A stretch of 19,890 nucleotides of DNA from Clostridia bacterium (lineage in GTDB: Bacteria; Bacillota; Clostridia; Oscillospirales; CAG-272): contig CAAGDE010000201.1 of the NCBI GenBank assembly GCA_900768535.1, forward strand, positions 1 to 19,890. Reading direction: 5' to 3'. Made by a program: the position numbers and the translations under genes. The notes under the pieces are model-generated. The model was not told where the DNA came from, searched no databases, and saw only the letters and a program-made list of their open reading frames with translations. Positions 14,125 through 19,890 of the stretch are shown here, piece by piece (the stretch's first letter is position 1; each line of letters starts with the position of its first letter).

Positions 14125-15654
14125 TCAGGCTTCCGTGTTTTCAACCGCCAACAGCTTCTTCAGGAACGCCAGTTGTTCACGTGTATACGGAGCATAGGAA
14201 ATCCGCTCAAAGCCCCGAATGCCATACTCCTGACCGATCTTAAAGGAATGGGTCTGAGATCTGATCTGGGTCCGATCCGCATAGGCAGCTTCCGCAACGG
14301 AGATCACGGAACGGGAATTGTTTTCGGAAGAATAATCTCCCGCATATTCAACCGTCGTTCCGTCCGCCATCTGCGCAACAACGTAAGGGAATGCGGAATA
14401 TGATTTCTCGCAGTCCGTAATGTCCTCAAGAACTGCCTCAAACGTTTCCGCCTTATCGGTTTCGCTTTTTACGAACGCGATATTCGCTGCGGTCAGAGTT
14501 GTGGGTGTTACTCCGTTTGCAATCAGCTCATCCGTGACCAATGCAGTCTCCGCAATTACGATTCCAACCTTGGAAAGATCGTCTCCGTACTTTTCAAAAT
14601 CGGCAACCGACCCCTCAAATTTCATCGCAACCGTTCCGGATAGGCGTACACTTGCACCGGTACGAAGCTGTGTTTTCGGGTTGACGGCATCGAAACGGGC
14701 GGTTTCGCCAACGGTTACGGAAAATTCGGAGCCTGCCGCATACAGCTTGCTGTCCGCGCGGTTCTTCCATGCGCAGACCTTGGTATCGGATACCGCAGAG
14801 GGTAGTGTCACCTTGCCGGAAGCGTCCTTATTCAAACCCGCAACCGCGATGCCGTTGTTATAAAAGACCGCATTCGCATTTTCATCCACAATGCTTCCGA
14901 GATCGGCGGCATTCGCATTCTTCAGCGTTGCTCGTCCTGCCAGATCCGGCTTGTTTTGCGGGTTGTTGCTCCAAGCATACTGACGGACCCAAGACTTTCC
15001 GTTGCCGCGCTGTGCAATGACTTCAAAGCCGAATACGCCGTCCGCCTTTGCATACTGCCGATCATAAAAGGTGTATCTCGCCTCCACCGTAACCGATGTT
15101 CCCTCACGGGAAATGAAGTATTCAAACCAGCTTCCGATCTTCTGCGTGCCTTCTGCAGACTTCAAAGGACGGCTTCCGGTTCTGCGGCAAACGCCGTCTC
15201 CGCCGCTTACAACGTCGCTCGCTTCTGTTTTGCTTCCGGTTTCATCCACGAAAACCTGAAAGATGTCCGCCTGCCAGTCATCATACCCGTTGTGGGAAGT
15301 ATATTCTCCGTCCGGATCTGTCAGTTCAACCAAAATATACAGGTACGAATGCTCTGCATCACTCGACCAAAGCACCTTGAAATGCCCTGGCTCCTCCGGC
15401 TCTGTAAAGTCCGTCATATCCGCTTTGTCATTGACGGCATAATACCGAAGCTGTTCGCTCCACGGGACCTTCTCCCACGGCTCGTTTTCACTGACCCTTC
15501 CGTCCAGAACCATTTTGGCGGAATCCGTGCGGTAAATGTCATAGCTGAGCTGATCTTCATAAGTCTTTGCCGATGCCGAAATTGCTCCGAATGCAACCAT
15601 AAGCTGCACAAGAATCAAGCATAGCGCAACCAAAACAACTGATTTTCTTTTCAC
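14125..15654 (-). CDS. Secreted CBM9-like carbohydrate-binding protein
   Basis: 509 aa. GTG start with AAGGAG seven bases upstream, the site overlapping the stop of the 46-aa peptide. Signal peptide MKRKSVVLVA... cut near SASA-KT (about 29-30). Residues about 38-245 form a CBM9/DOMON-like beta-sandwich: MVLDGRVSENEPWEKVPW (48-65), FKVLWSSDAEHSYLYILVEL (92-111), DDWQADIFQVFVDE (125-138), VEARYTF (190-196). Residues about 333-465 match the C-terminal domain of the double-CBM9 protein (GASVRL, FSA-like SYSAFPYV, DGTTVEYAGDYSSENNSRSV, then SVAEAAYAD). No anchor is visible. Probably binds cell-wall or host/plant glycan outside the cell. Its position in the operon parallels that of the secreted GLUG protein in module A: immediately after the small peptide. 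Confidence 0.8.
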   Translation of the reverse strand: MKRKSVVLVALCLILVQLMVAFGAISASAKTYEDQLSYDIYRTDSAKMVLDGRVSENEPWEKVPWSEQLRYYAVNDKADMTDFTEPEEPGHFKVLWSSDAEHSYLYILVELTDPDGEYTSHNGYDDWQADIFQVFVDETGSKTEASDVVSGGDGVCRRTGSRPLKSAEGTQKIGSWFEYFISREGTSVTVEARYTFYDRQYAKADGVFGFEVIAQRGNGKSWVRQYAWSNNPQNKPDLAGRATLKNANAADLGSIVDENANAVFYNNGIAVAGLNKDASGKVTLPSAVSDTKVCAWKNRADSKLYAAGSEFSVTVGETARFDAVNPKTQLRTGASVRLSGTVAMKFEGSVADFEKYGDDLSKVGIVIAETALVTDELIANGVTPTTLTAANIAFVKSETDKAETFEAVLEDITDCEKSYSAFPYVVAQMADGTTVEYAGDYSSENNSRSVISVAEAAYADRTQIRSQTHSFKIGQEYGIRGFERISYAPYTREQLAFLKKLLAVENTEA

Positions 15655-15666
15655 TTCTTTTCTCCT

Positions 15667-15807
15667 TTAGGTAAGTTCAAAATTGTCTTCCATTCCAAAC
15701 TCGCCGACGGCAAGCCGTACACCGTCACCTTCTCCCGATGTGGAAAGGATGTCCTCAGGAGCAAGTCCGGTCCACAAAAACGCAGGGGTTTCATAGTTTG
15801 CTTTCAT
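15667..15807 (-). CDS. Small coupled peptide (46 aa), homologue in pattern of the 52-aa peptide
   Basis: Begins MKANYETPAFLW with GGAGG eight bases before the ATG; an extension to 15891 lacks a start signal and overlaps the EEP gene. The EEP stop is four bases upstream, and the ribosome site sits in its last codons. It has no signal peptide. It shares with 5010-5168 the gap-free pattern M-K-x-x-Y-x-T-P, ten residues, D-x-x-x-T-S, and a later D-G-x-x-L. It ends in an acidic tail (FGMEDNFELT). In both operons it lies just upstream of a secreted non-enzymatic surface protein. Function unknown. Confidence 0.78.
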   Translation of the reverse strand: MKANYETPAFLWTGLAPEDILSTSGEGDGVRLAVGEFGMEDNFELT

Positions 15808-15811
15808 CGCT

Positions 15812-16633
15812 TTATCCTCCGATTTTGATATTACAGTAAATTGGGTAGTGGTCGGAAGCTGTCTTCGTTGCTTCGGTTTCCATAAAAGCAAAGGAATCCG
15901 TCCGACAGCGCGCTGTTGCTATGTGGTCCACAATCCAAGCCCGAATCGCGTCAACACCGTTTTCGGAAGCTTCCGCATCGGTCAGTCCGCCGTCGGTCAA
16001 CAACCTTTGGTACGCTTCGGAAGAATAGTAGGTGTTGAAATCCCCCGCGGCAACAACGGGAAGGCGGGCGTAATCGTCATGCGACAGCACTTCCTGCATG
16101 ATGCGGCTCATGCTTTCGGCTTGCTTCCCGTGCAACTCGGCAAGAGCCGCCGCATCGGTACCGGAGCTCCAGTGTGTGGCGAATACCACAAATCTTACAC
16201 CGTTTGATTCGGAATCGGAAATATCCTCCAAAACCGCATACGAAACCACGCGCTTGTTTTGCGATTTGGAAAAATCCATCTCTTCGCCAAGCTCTGCGGA
16301 TCCGGACTCCACGCAACGGAATTGATTGGTTTTATAAACAATCGGGGTTCTGTTTACGGTCGCTCCGTTCTCAATGCGGTTCTCGGCAAAGGCATACCGA
16401 CTTCCCAACAGAGCGGCAAGATCGACCGTGTCGCTGTAGTCAACCGTAATCCCCGCCCACTCGTCATGTCGCTCCGCAAGCACCAAAACATCGGGATCGG
16501 CTTCGTTGATTGCCTGCACAACGCTTTGGGCGCGCGCCTTCAATCCGAGGCTCAGATATGTTTCGGAGCCCCATCCCGCCTTCTGATGCAGGATGTTATA
16601 TTGCATAATGCGATAGGATGCGGGGGTTCTCAA
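15812..16633 (-). CDS. EEP-family hydrolase without signal peptide
   Basis: 273 aa. All EEP (DNase I-like) catalytic landmarks are present: MQYN (Asn13), LAERHDEW (Glu54), ATHW (His154), AAGDFN (Asp198, Asn200), VDHI (Asp236, His237), SDHYP (Asp261, His262). Metal-dependent phosphoesterase or nuclease; substrate unknown. It starts at TTG overlapping the double-CBM9 stop by four bases (TTGA); the only upstream site is a weak G-run. It has no signal peptide, although the protein before it and the other EEP of the operon are exported. An alternative is a -1 ribosomal shift on GGGGGGA (minus strand of 16648-16642), three codons before the stop, which would fuse it to the exported CBM9 protein as one chain of about 880 residues. 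Confidence 0.82.
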   Translation of the reverse strand: MRTPASYRIMQYNILHQKAGWGSETYLSLGLKARAQSVVQAINEADPDVLVLAERHDEWAGITVDYSDTVDLAALLGSRYAFAENRIENGATVNRTPIVYKTNQFRCVESGSAELGEEMDFSKSQNKRVVSYAVLEDISDSESNGVRFVVFATHWSSGTDAAALAELHGKQAESMSRIMQEVLSHDDYARLPVVAAGDFNTYYSSEAYQRLLTDGGLTDAEASENGVDAIRAWIVDHIATARCRTDSFAFMETEATKTASDHYPIYCNIKIGG

Positions 16634-18441
16634 GATTGGGGTCCCCCCGAGATAAAATTTTCAAGGATTTCCCTTTGCGCAGCTGTGTACACTGCGGAGG
16701 TATCTTCCAGCGCCATCCGTGCAACCTCCGCAACCGATCTTGCACTCTCCGGTGTATATCCGCCGTAGAGCATGTAAACCGTGCCGTCCTTCAGCTCCAC
16801 GCGGGCATAGCCGACCGCAGAGAAGCTGCGCTTGAAATTTTTGATTCCGAACAGCGTTCCGATAAACAGTCCGTCAGTACCTTCCGCCCATGTATTTCCG
16901 ACATTTACAATGTCATAAAAATTCTTTCCTTCCGTCAGACCCGCCGAAAGGAGATTGGCTTTGGTGAATTCGGTAATGCCTTTATCCGTCAGCGTTACAG
17001 TCGGAAGCAGCAGCGTTCCGGTTGTAACGGTTGCTCCAATTTCCTGCAATTTTGCGATCGATGCGGCATCGACCGTTGTGCGGAACCGGATTCCCGATTT
17101 GTTCGGCTCCTCGGTATCAATACGGACAGCTGCACCCTCCATGGTCTTGACCGCAAATACGGGAATATCGGAAATGATCCCCATTCCGGTTGCGGGATCG
17201 TCTCCTCCCGCCTGCTTCTTCCATGCATATCTGACATACGGTCCGCTTCCGCTTGCAGCGTTACCGGTGAAATCATGTACCTGCGCTTCCATCAGGACAA
17301 CGCCTGTACAGTTTGCGGCATTTACAAAAGTATATTTCGCCTCAACGGTATAGCCCTTTCCCTCCGCGCGATGATCATCTACCTTATATTCAATCTGATT
17401 GTCAAAGACATCCTTTCCGAGATATCTTGCACTCGTTGCTGTTTCATTTTTTCCGTTCGCATCTTCATCAACATAAATCTTAAAGTAATCGTATGGCCAT
17501 CCCGACTTTCCGAAGGAATCGGTTGCATCATTCGTTTCAATCAGAAAATAAAGGTATGCCTTTTCGGAATCCTTTTGCCAAAGGACCTTCATTCTTGCGA
17601 GAAACCCCTCCTGCACGGTTCCGTTGCCGGATGTATAGGTCGGCTCTTTTTTGAAATCAGTCCATTGCACGGCGCTCCACGCTTCATCGTCGGCTGCCTT
17701 TCCGTCCAGCGTGATATTCCCCATGGCTTGATAAATGTGATAGCGTCCGAGGGAGTCCTCTCCAATCGGCTCGGTTTCCGACCCGGTTACCGGCTCGGAG
17801 CCGATCATGCCGACACCTATCGGCACTACATTGTTTTGTGTAACATTGTTCCATGCGTATCTGGAATATTTCGCCGTGCCGGTTTCCAATCCATCGTAGT
17901 TATCCTGCACAAGAAGATCGAAAAAGAAGGTTTCGTTCGTCACCCGAAAGCGGCCTTCTGCCCTGAAAAGAGAATCGACAGCTCTTGTATCAATCGACGA
18001 GTAAGTTACCTCCATCCCGCCGGTGGTTGCGTTGGAGACGGTTTTCATGACCGTAGTTGTTGTATTTTTGTGTGTTCCGTTTTCATTCAGAATTACAAAA
18101 AACGCATCTCCCTGCCAATCGGTCCGCTTTGAAACGGTGGGGTCCGTAACTTCAAGGAAGAAGTAAACATACTTTTCGCCGTTCACTTCCTTCCACAGAC
18201 CCTTGAAGCGCGCGGAAAAGCCTTCCCGTTCCTCTCCGAGTGTTTTATGAAGAGCGGTCCACCCCACATTGTCCCATTCTTCTCCCTCGGTTACCGCCCC
18301 ATCAAGAACAATATTTTGCTCGGCATGGGTAAAGGTATAGGTGGCACTCTCCACGGCTCCTGCTTGGATGAAGCCTACAGAACTCAGAACAGCCATAACA
18401 ACCATGATCAAAGCGAGGGTTAAACAACTTTTCTTTCTCAT
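16630..18441 (-). CDS. Secreted protein with two CBM9-like domains and a C-terminal beta-rich domain
   Basis: 603 aa. AAGGAG six bases before the ATG; signal peptide MRKKSCLTLALIMVVMAVLS..., cut near QAGA-VE (about 29). Two CBM9/DOMON-like sandwiches: about 36-215 (NIVLDGAVTEGEEW, YVYFFLEVTDP, WQGDAFFVILNENG) and about 235-425 (NITLDGKAADDEAW, AYLYFLIETND, YDYFKIYVDEDANGK). Residues about 434-596 form a third domain with GAAVRI, SGIRFRTTVD, TGTLLLPTVTL, FSAVGYARVELKDGTVYMLYGGY and ARSVAEVARMALED; the same domain ends the CBM9 protein at 14125-15654. First gene of operon B, after a leader of about 190 nt. Likely binds polysaccharide at the cell surface; no catalytic motif or anchor is seen. 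Confidence 0.83.
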   Translation of the reverse strand: MRKKSCLTLALIMVVMAVLSSVGFIQAGAVESATYTFTHAEQNIVLDGAVTEGEEWDNVGWTALHKTLGEEREGFSARFKGLWKEVNGEKYVYFFLEVTDPTVSKRTDWQGDAFFVILNENGTHKNTTTTVMKTVSNATTGGMEVTYSSIDTRAVDSLFRAEGRFRVTNETFFFDLLVQDNYDGLETGTAKYSRYAWNNVTQNNVVPIGVGMIGSEPVTGSETEPIGEDSLGRYHIYQAMGNITLDGKAADDEAWSAVQWTDFKKEPTYTSGNGTVQEGFLARMKVLWQKDSEKAYLYFLIETNDATDSFGKSGWPYDYFKIYVDEDANGKNETATSARYLGKDVFDNQIEYKVDDHRAEGKGYTVEAKYTFVNAANCTGVVLMEAQVHDFTGNAASGSGPYVRYAWKKQAGGDDPATGMGIISDIPVFAVKTMEGAAVRIDTEEPNKSGIRFRTTVDAASIAKLQEIGATVTTGTLLLPTVTLTDKGITEFTKANLLSAGLTEGKNFYDIVNVGNTWAEGTDGLFIGTLFGIKNFKRSFSAVGYARVELKDGTVYMLYGGYTPESARSVAEVARMALEDTSAVYTAAQREILENFISGGPQS

Positions 18442-18636
18442 GATAAACTCCTTTTTAAATTAAATAATGAAACGTTATGCTTTACGGAGACGGCTATGAT
18501 CGCGGGCATCCTCCTTTCGTAAAATCCGCCCATGATTCAATCATATAACCGTTCCCATGGACCTTGTCTGTACAGCACGGCAGATCGGCATAGCCTTGAC
18601 AAATCATCTAAAACTGCCTCAAATAACCGCATTTTT
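18442..18636 (-). other. Leader of operon B
   Basis: About 190 nt without a supported gene. On the minus strand it contains a strong AAAGGAGG immediately before an ATG (18509) that opens a 23-codon frame ending across the operon's first start (TCATGA). An overlapping short frame starts at 18544. A perfect 13-bp palindrome, ATGATTCAATCAT, is at 18532-18544. No known riboswitch fold was recognised. Confidence 0.35.
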
Positions 18637-18665
18637 ATTATACACCCTGCGCATTGCAAATAAAA
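18637..18665 (-). promoter_or_regulatory. Promoter of operon B
   Basis: Minus strand TATAAT (18642-18637), a 17-bp spacer and a poor -35 (TTTTAT, 18665-18660). As in module A, this is a strong -10 with a weak -35, expected of an activator-dependent promoter. It would leave a 5' leader of about 190 nt before the first ATG at 18441. Confidence 0.5.
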
Positions 18666-18686
18666 CCCCTTTTTTTGATATAAAAG

Positions 18687-18749
18687 ATACTATTTTTTTA
18701 TTTTTAGCCGCTCAGAATGGGTATTTACTAATAGTAATACTATTTTTTT
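18687..18749. promoter_or_regulatory. Candidate operator repeats upstream of both module B promoters
   Basis: ATACTATTTTTTT occurs at 18687-18699 and 18737-18749. The second copy is part of a perfect inverted repeat ATAGTA-A-TACTAT (18731-18743) and ends directly before the -35 of the AraC gene. The spacing is 50 bp, not a whole number of turns. Regulatory function is inferred from position only; the T-runs reduce the significance. Confidence 0.4.
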
Positions 18750-18750
18750 C

Positions 18751-18779
18751 TTGACTTCCCCCAAAATTCATGGTATAAT
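18751..18779 (+). promoter_or_regulatory. Promoter of the module B AraC gene
   Basis: TTGACT (18751-18756), a 17-bp spacer, TATAAT (18774-18779) with an extended TGG before it, the same GGTATAATAAA context as in the module A regulator promoter. Close to consensus. Confidence 0.82.
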
Positions 18780-18811
18780 AAATCGAAAAGCCTATTGTCA
18801 AGGAGATCACC

Positions 18812-19726
18812 ATGGAACCGGTATACCATTTCATGCGGCAGAATTTCTTTCACCCAACGGATTTCGGCGGAACAAAAATTTTTCAGATCGGACGAGCGTT
18901 CTGCCATCGCACCTCCGTTATCAACACACACGTTCATATCGATCTGTTTGAGCTGACGATCGTAACCGGCGGAAAAGGAATCGTCACCATTAACGGAATC
19001 CCGTTGCAGGTTCAGAAGAACGACATTCACCTTGCCTTCCCGCACGATGCCCATAAGATCGAGTCCAACAGCACGGATCCCCTGAAATACGATTTCATTG
19101 CATTTCACACCGATGACGCAACCTTCCGACAGGAGCTTCTGAACATTGAAAAGAACTACCGCTCCGCCAACAAACGCATCATCCGAGAGGAACATATCTC
19201 CGCCCTGGTTGGGAATGCAATTGACGAGTTCAGCACAACCAAAATATACTCGCAAAAGCTCCTGTCCTCCATTTTTTATGAAATGCTGATCTATCTGGTT
19301 CGGGCTTTCCAAAACATTACGCCAGAGAAGCCTACAAAGAGAGCCAAAAATGTTGATACCCTTTGCATTCAGATCATGAACTATATTGACAATCACATTT
19401 TTACCATGAAAAATCTGGAGGATATCGCCCCTGTTATGGGCTATTGCTATTGTTACCTTTCCACCGTGTTCAAAAAAACGACCTCCATTACCATCTCCCG
19501 CTATTTTCACGAAAAAAAGCTGGAGGTCAGTCGTATGATGGTGGAAGAGGGAGACTACAAGATCTCAGAAATTGCAGAAAAGCTCAATTATTCGACCCCA
19601 TATGCATTCAGCAATGCTTTTTCCGCCAAATTCGGCTGTTCTCCAAGGACTTATCGGAAGAGACATATCCAAAACGCTTTGTCTGAATCTGAAAAGAAGA
19701 ATTCCGACTTATCGGAATCGAAATAA
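18812..19726 (+). CDS. AraC-family transcriptional regulator with cupin-type sensor domain (module B)
   Basis: 304 aa. ATG with AGGAG (18801-18805) six bases upstream. N-terminal cupin-like sensor: NTHVHIDLFELTIVTGGKG (38-56), NDIHLAFPHDAHKIE (70-84), DFIAFHTDD (94-102). C-terminal AraC DNA-binding region with two helix-turn-helix motifs, FTMKNLEDIAPVMGYCYCYL (about 197-216) and YKISEIAEKLNYSTPYAFSNAF (about 249-270), ending in the FGCSPRTYRK signature (274-283) and a charged tail. It is a distant relative, not a close copy, of the module A regulator, so each module has its own effector. Divergent from operon B, which it probably activates. Followed after 81 bp by the second tRNA-Leu-like repeat. 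Confidence 0.92.
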   Translation: MEPVYHFMRQNFFHPTDFGGTKIFQIGRAFCHRTSVINTHVHIDLFELTIVTGGKGIVTINGIPLQVQKNDIHLAFPHDAHKIESNSTDPLKYDFIAFHTDDATFRQELLNIEKNYRSANKRIIREEHISALVGNAIDEFSTTKIYSQKLLSSIFYEMLIYLVRAFQNITPEKPTKRAKNVDTLCIQIMNYIDNHIFTMKNLEDIAPVMGYCYCYLSTVFKKTTSITISRYFHEKKLEVSRMMVEEGDYKISEIAEKLNYSTPYAFSNAFSAKFGCSPRTYRKRHIQNALSESEKKNSDLSESK

Positions 19727-19807
19727 AGATTTGAGCGAGGGCCGTTTTGCAAGCATTATCGGCAGAGAGGAAACAGCAATCCAATATCAGATAAACTGCT
19801 TTTCTGT

Positions 19808-19890
19808 CACCGAAGTGTCGCAACCATCAGGTTCTAGTGAAAGCAATTTCATGGAGGTTCAAGTCCTCTTGCGCGCACCAAAAAATCCTC
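19808..19890 (+). repeat. 83-bp tRNA-Leu 3'-half repeat, copy 2 (reaches the window edge)
   Basis: Same structure as copy 1: CAG in the anticodon loop, 3' stem TCTAG, long variable arm, T arm, acceptor strand TGCGCGC, A and CCA (19878-19880). The four differences from copy 1 are TT to CA, A to G (43rd tRNA position), and C to G in the acceptor strand. The 5' half of the tRNA is again missing and the same short CACCGAAGTGTCG precedes. The first ten bases of the terminator stem (AAAAATCCTC, 19881-19890) are present, so the full terminator probably follows outside the window. Confidence 0.8.

Noticed and set aside
18442..18636. Riboswitch in the operon B leader
   Set aside because: No conserved core of a known class was recognised and no terminator hairpin with a T-run is seen before the first gene.
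18740..19510. Minus-strand frame of 256 codons opposite the module B AraC gene
   Set aside because: Antisense shadow; the plus strand has promoter, ribosome site and clear AraC motifs.
10015..19807. Autonomous integrative element between the two tRNA-like repeats
   Set aside because: Boundaries look right, but no integrase, excisionase, relaxase or replication gene lies between them; kept only as a cassette or scar hypothesis.
1..19890. CRISPR array, rRNA or insertion sequence
   Set aside because: No regularly spaced short repeats, no rRNA stretches, and no transposase motifs or terminal inverted repeats with target duplications were found on reading both strands.

Overview
The window looks like accessory chromosome of a Bacillota species, probably a gut-type Clostridia (Oscillospiraceae-like). 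The reasons are many Lys-Lys lipoprotein signal peptides, strong AGGAGG ribosome sites, TTG/GTG starts, AraC/cupin regulators, orphan solute-binding lipoproteins, GLUG-repeat and CBM9-like secreted proteins, and moderate GC with AT-rich promoters. This is inference from style, not a database match.

The window is built from two modules of the same plan. Module A (1-10040) is a minus-strand operon: solute-binding lipoprotein, DUF1861 protein, GLUG lipoprotein, 52-aa peptide, secreted GLUG protein, signal-less metallo-beta-lactamase-fold (MBL) hydrolase, MBL lipoprotein, phosphosugar mutase (cut by the window edge). Divergent from it lies a plus-strand AraC-family gene. An 83-bp repeat carrying the 3' half of a tRNA-Leu, fused to a terminator, follows that gene. 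Module B (about 10041-19890) repeats the plan: a minus-strand operon of double-CBM9 protein, signal-less endonuclease/exonuclease/phosphatase (EEP) protein, 46-aa peptide, CBM9-like protein, small lipoprotein, solute-binding lipoprotein and EEP lipoprotein, then a divergent plus-strand AraC gene, then the same tRNA-Leu-like repeat.

In both modules the AraC protein probably controls the divergent operon. In module A the shared promoter region holds two 12-bp direct repeats set 21 bp apart and abutting a weak -35, as in classic AraC operators. Each operon encodes an orphan solute-binding lipoprotein (no permease in view), repeat-rich or carbohydrate-binding surface proteins, a translationally coupled small peptide of a shared new-looking pattern, and two metal-dependent hydrolases, one lipoprotein with an N-terminal alpha/beta module and one with no signal peptide. 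The hydrolase fold is MBL in A and EEP in B, but the rest of the logic is preserved. The best reading is a pair of inducible cell-surface glycan or phosphoester utilisation systems of a little-described type; substrate unknown.

The 10041-10630 interval holds a bidirectional terminator and probable debris of older inserted DNA. No integrase, transposase, CRISPR array or rRNA is visible, and no complete tRNA.
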